Source: Pomphorhynchus laevis (Eukaryota; Acanthocephala; Palaeacanthocephala; Echinorhynchida; Pomphorhynchidae). From it: DNA of 64,000 nucleotides. The stretch spans positions 28,489-92,488 of the forward strand of contig WNNJ02003177.1 of NCBI GenBank assembly GCA_012934845.2, in the 5' to 3' direction. Positions 1-12,400 of the stretch are shown piece after piece. Within the stretch, counting starts at the first letter, position 1, and the number at the start of each line of letters is the position of its first letter. A model generated the notes under the pieces. It was given only the letters and a program-made list of their open reading frames with translations. It was not told the origin of the DNA and did not search any database. Both the position numbers and the translations under genes were made by a program.

Positions 1-2085
1 TATTTATTATCCATCCATAAAAATTTGCCACTTAAGAGTTTAAATTTATTCTTTATATATTTTACTATTTTCTGCTTGATGTTATTTTTATAGTAACATA
101 GTTTGAAATATGTATCTATTAAATTATTTAAATGACTTTAAGGAAAGCCAATATCATTACATATTGTTGCAATTCTTAAAATTTCATTATTTAATGAATT
201 ATATTTTATATTATATGGAATGTATGAATGCTCATGCAAAAATATGTTTTTTTTGTAAATTTAAATATGTTATCTTTACAATATAAATTAAAATTAGTTT
301 TAATTGATGTTAATTTAATGTTCATATCTAGATATGCACCTTCTTTGTCATCAATATTGGTTTTGTTAAGATTAAGGCGTTCTGGATAAATTTGTTCACT
401 TATTGAATAAAAATTATTAGAATTAAATACACAAATATCATCAATGTATCGAAACATATATTTCATATATTTATTTAGTTAAGATTTCGTTTTTACACAG
501 TTATGAACAAATTCATATCCTATAAAGCTTAAATACAAGTAAGCTATAATTTGGCTACTATTACCACCTATTGAAACATCTTTTTCTTTCTAAATATAGA
601 TATCCCTACTTTTAAATAATTTTGATTTATCAAAATATTTAAGGATCCTATTAATTCAATTTTATCCATATATTTATATTTACTTGATGGTTTAATTTTT
701 GTTAGATAGGCGTTATAATTATTATAACATATATATGTATATCTTTTTCCAGAATATAAGATTAATTAATTTTATTAACGCCTCTTTAATATCTACTAAA
801 TCTAGATTTGTATAAAGCGTACTAAAATCGTACGTGTTTATATTATGAAAATTTATTTCTTCTGTTTGTTCTAAAAATTCTTTTGTAGAATTAATACTGA
901 AATAGTGTTTTATACCAGTATTAATTTCGACTACCTTGCAATATTTTTTAGTGTGCTTTAATTATTTTAAGTATTTTATTCATATAGACAGAAAGTGGTT
1001 TTAATGTACATTTAAACGCACTACATATGAACCTAGGTTTTATTTGTTTTTATGTAATTTTTGATTCCAATATAATATAGGTATAGTTTTATTATCTGAT
1101 TCAACCTTTATACCCTTTTTATTCATTATAGAACAGTGACTTGTAATAATTCTTATATTACTCAACTCACTACGTTCATATGTTGGATTTACATTTAAAT
1201 CATTAGAATAAACCTCTTTCATTAGTATATCATAATAAAGCTTTTTGCATATGAAGACAAACTTATTACTAGCTTTATTAATAGTTGTTATTATATAGTA
1301 ATCCTATAATTTAGTAAGTTCTGAATACATATCTTTATTAATTTTATCTTTCATTTTATAATTGTTTGTTATTTTCAATTTATTTTTAATTTTATCAAAT
1401 ATATAATCTTTCCAAATGTTTATCTTAAATATATTCGAGCTTTTACTATTAATCAGCTTACTAAAGTAATCATTTAAGTTATTATAAACCGAATTGTAAA
1501 TCTTATTTTTGTCATTGTTATTATTTTATCTATATTTATACCTTTTTGATAGCAGCTTTCTTACTTCACAATTTTCAATTGCACTCTGTTTCCATTGTTT
1601 CTAATATTATCGTTACAGATTGATATTAATTCTTTATTATAATTACAAATTTTTCGTCCTAAATGTGGTAGGAGTTTATACCTTATTTTTGGAATATATT
1701 TACTTAAATCTGACCTTATTATTTCTTTACATTTAGAATTATTTAAAAGTCCGGCTATATTTATGTTATCTTTACATTTATTAATGAAGTTTATGGTTAA
1801 TGTGTTTTATCTATTGTTATTATTAACATTTTTTTATGATTATAGTATTTTATATTACAATAACTGTCTATTATACAACTTAGCGCATCATAGTCGTTAA
1901 TTGATCTTTGATTTATTGAACATATGATATCTTTAGAAAAACTTCTTATATTTGCATAAAGATCTTAATAAAGTTGTTTAAATATTCCTTATTGTTCATA
2001 AATATATTTATCTTTTTTTAATATTTTTTACTTGATTTTCATATTCCTTTTATCACCAGTTTTGTTTTGTTACCTGGAAATATAG
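1..2085 (-). mobile_element. Naiad-type Penelope-like element, RT half, broken
   Basis: On the minus strand this copy reads from a basic linker near 2080 through the reverse transcriptase to a stop at the window edge. Landmarks are the linker (about 1900-2080), an ILYWNQKLHK stretch near 1040-1080, and the RT motif C FRYIDDICVFN at about 425-455, which is typical of Penelope-like RTs. The carboxy end matches the end of the plus-strand copy at 53.9-54.7 kb. The GIY-YIG part, which precedes the linker in the copy at 51 kb, is absent here. Many frame breaks make it inactive. The left edge is cut by the window. The PLE family call is firm; Naiad is inferred from the domain order seen across overlapping copies. 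Confidence 0.85.
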
Positions 2086-2540
2086 TCCACAAAACAAAAG
2101 TTAACCAAGCAAAACTGTTGTTTTGAAAAAGTTTAGAACTATTTCCCGTGAAATTTTAACTTTTTATGTGAAATTATGTTTAAATCGAAAAATATGTACT
2201 TTTTATTAAGAAAAGTTTTTGAAAATTGATATTAATTCCATGTTATATTGATATAATTGATGATTTATTAAAGTAAAAAACAAATTTATTGATATGGAAC
2301 AAATCTCAAAATAAATTTGCAATATATTTGCATATTTACAAAATACGTAGATTTTGTAAACTGAACTGATTCAAAATATTAATAAGTTTGATTGATTGAT
2401 TAATTCTTTATTAAATAAAGGTGAAAATGTTATAAAATACAAACAAGCAACTATCTCTGCTTAATTTGTTTACAACTTCTTTAAATTTGATAAAAAATAA
2501 AAAAAATATATTATAATAAGGATCATTTGCAGCTGTGAAA
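2086..2540. other. PLE-linked junction sequence and AT-rich stretch
   Basis: At 2070-2115 the PLE linker is joined to a short non-coding motif (cctggaaatatagtccac) that also occurs near 10.72 kb. The same joint appears in the opposite orientation at 13.93-13.99 kb. The rest, to 2540, is AT-rich and I see no gene in it. Confidence 0.5.
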
Positions 2541-2545
2541 ATGTT

Positions 2546-2616
2546 TCCACATTTTTGAAAATTGTAAATGTTTAACATATTGGCATTCTGTAAGACTTGG
2601 CTGAGCTGGAATGACA
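2546..2616. repeat. Dispersed 65-70 bp repeat, copy 1
   Basis: About 65 bp starting ccacatttttgaaaattg recur almost unchanged at 32877-32942. Read on the minus strand both encode FQLSQVLQNANMLNIYNFQK, so this may be a shared remnant of a coding piece. The family was not recognised. Confidence 0.6.
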
Positions 2617-2639
2617 TTTTACAAACATGCCAAGAATGG

Positions 2640-3020
2640 CTCATTGTATAGTTTTGATAAATGCTATTTTATAATGTTATTTAGTGAAACCATTAACTAA
2701 ATTATTTTACTAATTTATCTATTTAATCAGTCTGTGAAATTATAGCTTATTGAACAGATGACTTATTTTCGATGTTAAGCTTTAAAAAATAGACTGCATT
2801 ACGATGTCGCATATTAACAAGACGTTCTCGATGTTTATAAATGACTTTCAAATTAGGCATTAAGGGATATTTGCTTTTAGACTACGTGATTTAGAAATTT
2901 ATAAAGTATGAAAATCTGCCCAGAGCGTATTTTAAATTATCTGGAAGTAAATAGAAGTTCAACTGAATAACAAATTATCACAATTTAAAATTAAACAATT
3001 CAGAACTGAATTGTTTAATT
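2640..3020. other. AT-rich stretch, no gene seen
   Basis: Low-complexity AT-rich sequence without a usable reading frame or a recognised repeat. Confidence 0.6.
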
Positions 3021-3022
3021 TA

Positions 3023-3239
3023 AGTATATTAAATTATTTATAAACTAAACACAATGATAAATAAAAATAAAATAATTATATAAATAATTATAAATAATTT
3101 AATAACTTAATTTATAACTTATATAAAGTTAAAATAAACGATTGAAATTTTTAAAAAAGTCATTTTTATGAATTAATTAATAATTAACAGACGTTGTATC
3201 ACAATAAGGATTAGAGGTCATCAGGAAGAACTGTTGTTT
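3023..3239. repeat. PLE terminal unit (copy at 3.0 kb)
   Basis: AT-rich lead followed by the conserved core, a cagacgttgtatca motif and then gaggtcatcagg, shared with at least ten places in the window, including the 3' end of the PLE at 54.75-55.1 kb. The lead starting gtatattaaattatttata is repeated at 3799, so this unit and the next flank the reading frame between them as direct repeats. Confidence 0.7.
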
Positions 3240-3367
3240 GTTCTTCTCAAAATATTATATTACCAAATGTTTTATGAACTTTTAATCAACTTGTCTAATT
3301 ATAAATTAATTTGCTTTAATAAATATATGTATTTATCAGAACGTAAGTTAAAACGTAATTGTATTAA

Positions 3368-3808
3368 GGATTCAAAATCTATTATAATAAATTTGTTAAC
3401 TTGTGTCATACTCGCGTTACCGATACGCAGAATTTAAGAGAAAATGAAGCCCGAAGATTATATTATAGCCTTGCTCGCTCATTCAATGTAAATACACAAA
3501 CAAAGGTTATTAATGCTAATTTCAACTGTGATTCGGATACTGAAAATGTAGATAACTTTGGAATTGAGCCACTAAATTGTATGAACGATGGTAAAAATTG
3601 CTCAAATAACTTGAATTCCGAAAGCGATCTAGTTGCATCACAGCCATCAAAATCACAACCTTCACAAGTATCGATAACTGACCAACAATCGATATTGGCA
3701 CAGGATGTCACTATAACATCTGAAATTAATATTTGCAAGGCAACCGAGCAAAATAGAGGTGTTCTTGTATCAACTACTAATGATGAAACGATTGATTACG
3801 TATATTAA
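3368..3808 (+). pseudogene. Unrecognised open frame between two PLE terminal units
   Basis: The frame is open from about 3368 to a stop at 3806-3808. It has no ATG at its beginning; the first in-frame ATG comes late. A possible splice acceptor (cgatacgcag) ends at about 3430, just before a part starting NLRENEARRLYYSLARSF. The product is polar and low-complexity, rich in Ser, Gln, Asn and Thr, with a SQPSKSQPSQ stretch, which looks like a disordered region of a larger protein. Composition is less AT-biased than the surroundings. It may be an exon fragment caught between PLE units. I do not recognise the protein. A chance open frame is less likely at this length and composition, but not excluded. 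Confidence 0.4.
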
Positions 3809-4140
3809 ATTATTTATAAACTAAACATGATTATAAATAAAATAATTAAATAATGATAAATAATTATAAATAATTTAATAATTTTATATAATTTAATAAT
3901 TTTACATATCACTTACATAAAGTTAAAATTTAAAAAATAAATTTAAAAGAAAAGTCAATTTATTTGAATTGACTTGTAAATAACAGACGATGTATCAGAA
4001 TTAGGATTAGAGATCATCAGGAGGAACTGCTTTGTAATCAGGTTTTGGCCAGTATTACTCGATCAACGTAGCATTGTTCTATTCCATGATAATTACGATT
4101 TTACCAGATGAAATTTGATTATCCAGTTTATCATTTTCGA
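3799..4140. repeat. PLE terminal unit (copy at 3.8 kb)
   Basis: Second of the direct pair with 3023-3239. It carries the same AT-rich lead, cagacgatgtatcag, gatcatcaggaggaactgc and a further tail to about 4140 that resembles the tail at 6540-6600. Confidence 0.7.
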
Positions 4141-4440
4141 ATACAACGCATATTGTTTATTATATAAATATAATAAAAATGTAATAATATTATATTTATA
4201 AATATATATCAGTATACTATAATATTATAATAATGCTATAATAATATAATATATATAATATTTATAAATAATATTTATATTATAATATAAATATAAGATA
4301 ACTCTAATATAGTACGAATAGTTAATTACTATAGTATAATAGTTAAAAATATAACTATTATTTATTAAATAAGTATAAATAATAAATAATTATAATAAAA
4401 TTTTATATAATTTATATCAAGTTAAAATTTAAAAAAGAAA
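4140..4440. repeat. AT-only low-complexity tract
   Basis: Almost pure A/T with irregular tata and ataat runs. No gene or defined repeat unit. Confidence 0.7.
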
Positions 4441-4690
4441 TTTAAAAGAAAATACAATATTTTATGAATTGAAAAATAAATAACAGACGCTGTATCAGAA
4501 TAAATCAAATCAGCTAACTCAGTCTACATATTTAATATAATTATAAAATAAACAAAACAATAATGCTAAATCAAAATTTAATAATTAAATAATAAAATTA
4601 ATAATTCTTCATTAGTAAATAAATAATTGTTCATCCAATAAGGAATAGAGGTCATCAGGAGGAACTGCTATGTTATTAGGTTTTAATAAA
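4440..4690. repeat. PLE terminal units, two partial copies
   Basis: A partial unit ends near 4495 (acagacgctgtatcag). A second begins with the lead motif cagctaactcagtctac and ends with gaggtcatcaggaggaactg near 4670. The lead is the far end of the PLE 3' unit at about 55.1 kb. Confidence 0.65.
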
Positions 4691-5555
4691 TATTTTTATA
4701 CGAAGATAAGAATAAAATATGAAAATATAAAGATATATTTTATCTCTCAGTTATATTAGTCAACATTAATGACCAAATTTAATTAAAAAAATTTTGTGTG
4801 GTCTTCCTTTTTGAAAAGAAGACAATATGTTGTGTACAGAACATTCTAACTGGTAGGAAATGAGAAATCAAATGGGTCCATCAACCAATTGCTGATTCAT
4901 TTATGAAATAAGTATTAATCTTAGATGTGAAATCGAGGAAATTCTACAAATACCTTGCATAAAAATCATCCGTATACAACAAAATTTAAATGTAAATCGT
5001 ATTTAGCATTTATTGTTCCTGATATTATTGCACATTGTGACCGAAAATGGATATACCTTAATATAATTAATTACATTAAAATTGCCTGTTTACTCGACGA
5101 GCAATAAATAACGATTGTATATGAAAACAGTGCGTAACTAATTTGTAAAGCACAGTCTAATTTTTGCAAATTAATAAAAGTTTAAACATTCTTACTGTCA
5201 ATATCTTATTCTATCAATTTATTACACGCATTTCTTTCACGTTGATGATTTTACAAGGTCGGGAGCATAACACGCTATGTTAATGATCTTAAAATATGTA
5301 ACATGCATCTCTCTATTGTGCTTTAATTCATAGCAAATAATGGCAAAAATAACAGTCCTTGCCTTCAAAATACTCTACTATGGCAAACTAACAGCATCAA
5401 AGAGATTATGATTAAGACTGATATTGCCCAGTAAAAAATTCAATAAATTTTCATTGCAATAAGATCATGAACTTTATCCTTGGATAAACAGATTCGTTTT
5501 ATTCTAAAACAAACATTAACGCAATATTTAATTATATGCACATTGTTGCTGTTGA
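4690..5555. other. AT-rich stretch, no gene seen
   Basis: No reading frame of note and no repeat that I could match elsewhere in the window. Confidence 0.55.
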
Positions 5556-5880
5556 CTAATAAACCTTTACAGAGATTGAATTAATAATGCCATATTGAAT
5601 ATCAATTTTATGATATTACATTGAAGTACGGCAAAAATATTCATGCCATTGAGCAAATGTAACGGAATAAGATATAATTTTATCTTATAAGACACAAATA
5701 AGACAAAAATATTTTTGTGATTTTTGTAAGAGTTTTGGTCAGAACTGAAAGGATTAATGTTTATAAATTTAAAAAGTTTTGATTCAAATAAATTTAAAAT
5801 CACTTGATTTATATTTAATTACAGCGAAAATAGTCATGACATTGAGCAAATATAACGTGAAAATTTAGATCATAAAACTG
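5556..5880. repeat. Dispersed repeat, copy 1 (partner near 9.95-10.17 kb)
   Basis: The segment around ttttggtcagaac and the following attacagcgaaaatag / cattgagcaaat motifs are shared with 9990-10170 in the same order and orientation, at moderate divergence. Part of the motif also recurs inside this copy (5640-5670 and 5830-5860). The family is unknown. Confidence 0.5.
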
Positions 5881-5929
5881 AGCCTTCGTATTTTATACTA
5901 TATATAAATAAAGATAAATAATAAATAAT

Positions 5930-6620
5930 TACCTGGGATTTTATACAATCTGTTAATAATTTTTTGATAATTTGTTATTAAAATTTATCGATAAAATTTA
6001 TTATTAAAATTGAGATACAAATCAATTTTTATTAATTGACTAATAAATAACATACGATGTATCAGTAAAAGAATTAGAGGTCATCATTTCATATATTATA
6101 CAATTTCAAATATAAATATTTAAAAATTACAAATAATGATTACAAATATTTTATAATTATCATTTTATAAATTAAACATAATGATAAATAGAAATTAAAT
6201 AATATATAATTTAATAATCAATTATTATAAATAATAAATAATTGTTATTTAAGATTTCATGTAATTTATATCACGTTAAAATTTAAAATTAAATTAATGC
6301 TTAAATCAAAATTTAATAATTAAATAATAAATAATTATAAATAATAAATAATTTTTATAAGATTTTTTATAATCGATATCAAGTTAAAATAGAAAAAACT
6401 AAAATTGAAAATAAAAACCAATTTTATGAATTGAATAATAAATAATAAATGATGCATCAGTAAAAAGATAAGATGTCCTCAAAAAACTGTTATGCTATCA
6501 GGTTTCCCTCATATGCCTCAACCAACATGTCCTATTCCATGATAATAACGTATTTCATAAGATGAAATTTGATTATCTAGTTTATCATATTATAATACAA
6601 AGCATATTGTATATTTTTAA
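5930..6620. repeat. PLE terminal units, diverged copies
   Basis: Two diverged terminal units in tandem, with cores near 6055-6085 and 6440-6500, each preceded by the AT-rich lead. The second retains gctatcaggttt and the tail seen also at 4080-4140. Confidence 0.55.
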
Positions 6621-6904
6621 TTGATAATTTTTTTCGCTTAATAGTTTACTTTTTTTATAATATTTTGTTGATTTATATATTGTAAATTTAATATTTTAAT
6701 GATATTTTGTTGATTTATACTTATAAATTACAATAAATAGAAAAAATCATCAAACTTGATTGAAAATTAGCGGAAAAAATATCGTATCAATAATACATTG
6801 TCTCATTATTTCTGACAGAGGTTATATTACCGGGAAAACAAAGTCCATCAAACACAAGTTAAACAAGCAAAAGTTTTGTTAATGTTTTAAAGTTATAAAA
6901 ATTC

Positions 6905-7430
6905 AAGTCCAGTTGAGTCAGTATTAGCGGGTTTATACTGTACCACCTTGTATGAAGATGTTATAAATGGTGACGCAGACAAACATTTGGTTTGGTGGAG
7001 ATATATAGACGACGTATTTGCAATATACATGCATGGTCATTAAAACTTATGAAGTTTATTAAACGATTAAACGTAGCTATGGGACCTCACTTTACTTAAA
7101 CAAAGAAAATTTGACAATATTCCTAAGCACGTTAAACGAGCAATTCATTCACCTTATTCACTCAATGAATTTGTTAGAGAGAATATGTTCAACATAACAA
7201 GGATACAAGAAACATTGATATAAAACAATTGACAAATTATTTCATAGAGGTGATCGAAGAAAAATTCTAAGAAAATAGGTTGAAACTGTAAGAAAAAATT
7301 GTACGACACTCCTCACAGTATGACTCCTCAGACGTTGTTTATATAATCTTTCAATATCATCCAGCTCTTGAATACTTTATAAGGATATTAAGCAGGCCAT
7401 CCATGAAGTTGACCAAGACTACAGACAATC
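6905..7430 (+). mobile_element. Second Penelope-like lineage, RT fragment, broken
   Basis: The plus strand encodes SSPVESVLAGLY, a PLE-type motif B region, followed by VWWRYIDDVFAIY with the RYIDD active-site motif, at about 6905-7040. These differ clearly from the GGNSSPIIAYLF and FRYIDDICVFN of the Naiad-type copies, so this is another PLE family. The stretch to 7430 continues as broken coding-like sequence and then abuts LINE copy A. Only the catalytic core is recognisable. Confidence 0.65.
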
Positions 7431-7431
7431 C

Positions 7432-9840
7432 AAAGCACATTTGTTCCCACTATACTCCGTACATAACCACCTCACTCCTCTTCATCTCAAGGTCTTTTAA
7501 CCTTAGTTAAATGATCATTAAGATCGTCTCTCCTATTAAACTATTCATGTCCAGCCATGTCTTGTTTAGTAGTTTCACTCTGTAAGAACGGTAAACGTCT
7601 CAGTCTAGCCAATATCTACATCCGTCCAGGGGAGATACACAAGAACCGTGACCTCCTGGATAGTATTATCGACAGCGGCTATGACATGATACTTGGAGAT
7701 TTCAACGACAGAACTAATCGTTGGATCAATGCAGCACTTCGCAGAGCTAGGAACGGTTATCTTTTTCACAAACCACCATGCCCTACCTTTCATTGTACAT
7801 CAACAAATTCTATTCTCGACGTTTTACTGCTTCACTCGAGGTGGTTGTTAAAACCCCTCCGCACAGAGCAGTCGCGCCAGCAATTGTCCACATCTCATGA
7901 CCTAATTCGTTGGAGAATTGAGAAAGAAACGTTCCTTCGAAGGAGGTTTCACTTTGATCCGATCAGAGTGGCCTTCTTTCAGGCGGCTATCCAACTCTTT
8001 CCCAGAATTGGAAATGAGAGTCTGACCGAATTTAATACCTACCTCTTTTCGCAAGCTACCGCGATTCTATCGACTACTTATAAAAGTTGTATATACAATC
8101 CCACTCCGACGAAACTCAAGGTCCTAGCGAAATTGCTTAACCTCCCAAATATCTCTGTTTCCGCCTGGCAGGCTCTCTCGAATGAATACTGGAGCACTAG
8201 ATTTAGGTTCCGGCTGATTAGGGATAGGGCGAGTATTGCTCGCTTTAACCCTTCTCAGTCTTACTTTTGGTAAATATTCAAAAAGGAGAAGTTTGTTTGT
8301 TGGAAGGATAGGGCATTGGGTTGGATTGGTAATGTAGGCCTTGTTAAAGTTTTAGAGAGTCACTAGTCTTACACAACTATGGAGCCACGCAATCACCTCA
8401 ACCAATCCCGCCTTGGGGTAACTTCATGAGTAGAGACCTAACTGTTACAGATATTCTCAACTCTTGGGGTCCACTTCCGGGCACCTCAAATCCGTCGCTC
8501 CACTTTCTTCTCGGGTCTGTCAACTTTTGACAGCCGAACAGAGAAGAGAGGTGGCCGTCACAATGCTTATAGTCTCCCCATCCGATGTAGCAGGCATCAA
8601 TATTAGTAAGAGAGTTTTTATTCCTAAGAAGAAATCCTGCTCATGTCTTAAAAATCTGCGACCCATTTTGATTCAAAATGCCCTCGTTTATATTTACAAA
8701 AATGCGCTTGCGCGTAAAATCCGCGACCATTTAAGTAGGCGTAATTTGATCCCTTTAGGTTTTCATGGGTTCGTCAAAGGTTGCTCGGTCCATTCAGCAG
8801 TAGGTGAGGTGGAGCAGTTTTGTCGGGATTACAGCCATCGTCTAGTTGTTGCTGTTGTCCTTGACTTTTCTGCTGCATTTGACCGCATCCCCATTCTTTT
8901 TGTGATATCTTCTCTCAGGTCCTTCGGGTTGCCTGCGAGAATTGTGAACAGGTTGGAGATCCTGCTATAAACCAAGCGATTTTACTATAAAGACGACCTT
9001 GATGCGCTTCAGTTCTACTCTATTACGGGTGTGCCAGAAGGTTCCCCACTTTCTCCTATCTTATTTCTTGCTGCCTCAATTAACTTATTCAAAATATTCA
9101 AACGCGAACAACGTCTAGTGGTGTACGCTGATGACACCACAGCCCTGTTCACTGGACGCAGGTGTAAAGACGTAGTCTCTGACATCAGCCGTTTCTTTTC
9201 AAGATTAAAAGACCAGCTACCACTATCCAATCTAATTTTAAACTCCGCAAAATCGCAGGTGGTAGTCTTTTATTGCCCCCTGCAACAAAGAAAAAACTTA
9301 AGAGACTAGCACTCTCTGCACTCTCCTCCGTATTTGCCTCTGAACATCTCCCGACCTTTACAAGTCGAGTAAAATACTTAGGGTTCACCGTTACGGTGAA
9401 CTGGTCGGCGAAAGCTGACCTGGATAGATTCAAACGTATCCTGAAGAAAGCTAGGTGTGCCCTGAAACAGGCTCAGCATCTGTCATTGAAAGGGAAAACC
9501 AAGGTGCGCCTCTGGGGCACTTCGACTATCTCGGGATTAGTCTTCTTTTCGAGAGGACGTCCCCAAAAGCAAAGGCTAAGGTTTCTTAAGCTCCTCGTAT
9601 CTAGTTTACCCAGCACAGTCCGTCTCGATTGGACTATTCGGGGGTGTAAGACCCTGGGTGGTTCAGTCGGAAGGCGGCGTGTTGGATTGGTTTGTTGGCT
9701 CAGATCCCCATGGACCTGAGGCCGTAAAATGGAAGAATAAAGAAGACGACTGAAAATGTGCACCACTTGAATTTTATTATGATACGTAAAAACTTGTATA
9801 CTATCATTTTTATATTTTTTATTAACAAAATCTTTATTTA
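7432..9840 (+). mobile_element. LINE copy A, 5'-truncated ORF2
   Basis: Homologous to ORF2 of the full LINE at 28138-30597 from about residue 55 onward. It contains the endonuclease part with GDFNDRT, the RT motifs LDFSAAFDRI, GVPEGSPLSPIL and VVYADDTTAL, and the carboxy end. Breaks include a TAA near 8271 (Trp then stop where the full copy has WKTF), a frameshift near 8360, a TAA near 8968 and a small deletion near 9275. In motif B the usual Gln is Glu. The 3' untranslated part runs to a tail aacaaaatctttatttat near 9830, as in the other copies. It joins the PLE fragment on its left directly. Confidence 0.92.
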
Positions 9841-9939
9841 TTTAGACATTGACTTTGCAAAAAAAAGCGTTTGAAAAAAAAGCGTTCATACATGTGAGGT
9901 ATGTCTGATTTCTCTGGTTAGCATAAATGCACTGCACCA

Positions 9940-10180
9940 ATGGCATGCAGATTACAGCTATAATGAGATACAATATAAGACAATACAATAGATTATGTGA
10001 AAATATTTTGTAAGCGTTTTGGTCAGAACGTAAAGTACATATCGATCAATGCTCTTAAATTTAGTAAGTGTTGATTCAAATCAATTTCCAATCACTTAAT
10101 TTATATTCAATTACTGCGAAAATAGCCATTACATTGAGCCAATGTTATGGAATAAGTTATAAGTTTGTACTATAAGAAAG
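9940..10180. repeat. Dispersed repeat, copy 2
   Basis: Partner of 5556-5880, with shared ttttggtcagaac and cattgagcc motifs in the same order. No coding content. Confidence 0.5.
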
Positions 10181-11060
10181 TTGATCAATTGGTATATTTC
10201 AATAACTTGTTATTTTGTAGACTATCCATTTAGAAATTTTTTAACAATATGTTGTTGATATATATAGACCTAAAAAAAGTTTGGTATAAATAACATACAA
10301 TTTGATAAAGAACGTAAGTTCGAAACGTTAAATAAAAGTTCTGTCGTGTTTGCTGGTGTAATACATATATCTGATTCTAACCAAGTACCTCTTAAGGACT
10401 CCCAGCTGCTGTGTAATGCCGGAAACATCTGGGTATTCTATATATATAAGTCAATACATTTCATAAATTTACATTTTTATTATATCTACAAAAAATTTTA
10501 AGACGTTTCGGCCTTGTGGTTTTTATCAATTGTAATTAGAGTGATCAATTATAACTTTTACTCTAACAGTTAAATATATAAATTTAATATTTTATTCATA
10601 TTTTGTTGATGTAAAATTCAACATTATAAGAGAAAAAAATCAGACTGACTTGAAAATTAGTAGAAAAATAATAACGTCGTATCAATAAGACTTGTCTCAT
10701 TATTTCTGACAGAGCTTATATTACCTGGAAATATAGTCCACAAAACAAATCAAATCAGCTAACTGAGTCTACGTATACCGATCAATTGGTATATTTCAAT
10801 AACTTGTCATTTTGTAGACGATCCATTAGAAAATTTTAATAATTTTTGTTGATATATATCAACAAAATATTATTCATTTATATATAAGTTATCGTTAGAA
10901 ACCGGTAAAATACAACAACTTTTTTATTTAAGAAACGCTTCAGACGGTTTGTCCTTCAGCCTGTATAATAATGTGAAATTTTCCGCATTATTAATATATT
11001 ATTATCAAATATATTATTAATATATTATTTATCAAATATTATTAAATAATCATATCTACA
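10180..11060. repeat. AT-rich block with two copies of an 80 bp repeat and PLE-end motifs
   Basis: The segment starting gatcaattggtatatttc occurs at about 10186-10265 and again at 10775-10865. Between them lie acgtttcggccttgtgg (near 10500) and a tctgacagagcttatattacc motif (near 10710) that also occurs at 6810 and in part near 53820, which suggests ends of PLE-type elements. No gene. Confidence 0.45.
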
Positions 11061-12400
11061 AACTGAGTCTACGTATTTAATATAATTATAAAATAAACAA
11101 AACTTAATAATGCTAAATCAAAATTTAATAATTAAATAATAAAATTAATAATTGATTTTAGATTTTTTTAAATTTAAATCAAGCTAAATAAAAAATTGAA
11201 ATTTAAAATAAACGTCACTTTTATGAATTGACTAATAAATAACAGACGTTGTATCAGAATAAGGATTAGAGGTCATCAGGAGGAACTGCTATGCTATCCG
11301 GTGTCGGCCTCCTAACTCCTCTACAAAACATAGCAGCGGGGCCAAATACATGCTAATGATGTATTTCCTCTGAAATAACTATCTAGTATCTTATTCCTAA
11401 TACAAAGTATATTATTTATTATCCATCCATAAATAAATAAATAATTGTTTTTAGATTTTCTATAATTTAAATCAAGTTAAAATAAAAAATTGAAATTTAA
11501 AATAAACGTCATTTTTATGAATTGACTAATAAATAACAGACGTTGTATCAGAATAAGAATTAGAGGCTATCAGGAGGAACTGCTATGCTATCCGGTGTCG
11601 GCTCCTAACTCCTCTACAAAACATAGCAGCGGGGCCAAATACATGCTAATGATGTATTTCCTCTGATAAAACTATCTAGTATCTTATTCTAATACAAAGT
11701 ATATTATTTATTATCCATCCATAAAAATTTGCCACTTAAGAGTTTAAATTTATTCTTTATATATTTTACTATTTTCTGCTTGATGTTATTTTTATAGTAA
11801 CATAGTTTGAAATATGTATCTATTAAATTATTTAAATGACTTTAAGGAAAGCCAATATCATTACATATTGTTGCAATTCTTAAAATTTCATTATTTAATG
11901 AATTATATTTTATATTATATGGAATGTATGAATGCTCATGCAAAAATATGTTTCAAAGTATATTATTTATTATCCATCCATAAATAAATAAATAATTGTT
12001 TTTAGATTTTCTATAATTTAAATCAAGTTAATATAAAAAATTGAAATTTAAAATAAACGTCATTTTTATGAATTGACTAATAAATAACAGACGTTGTATC
12101 AGAATAAGAATTAGAGGTCATCAGGAGGAACTGCTATGCTATCAGGTTTCGGCCCCTAACTCCTCTACCCAAAACATAGCAGCGGGGCCAAATACATGCT
12201 AATGATGTATTTCCTCTGAAATAACTATCGAGTATCTTATTCTAATACAAAGTATATTATTTATTATCCATCCACAAAAATTTGCCACTTAAGAGTTTAA
12301 ATTTATTCTTTATATTATTGTGTTGATTTATATATTTTACTATTTTCTGCTTGATGTTATTTTTATAGTAACATAGTTTGAAATATGTATCCATACCCCA
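11060..12400. repeat. Tandem array of PLE terminal units, minus orientation
   Basis: Three units follow one another, with cores at about 11225-11330, 11520-11625 and 12068-12180. The first spacing is about 295 bp. The second is about 550 bp because a piece of PLE RT carboxy end (about 11715-11950) lies in between. A fourth piece of RT end closes the array at about 12270-12390. Each junction reuses ttattatccatccataaa, the region of the PLE stop codon, so units are joined at a constant point. Confidence 0.7.

Noticed and set aside
11060-12400. CRISPR-like or satellite array
   Set aside because: Units are 290-550 bp PLE ends with element sequence between them; no short regular repeats and spacers.
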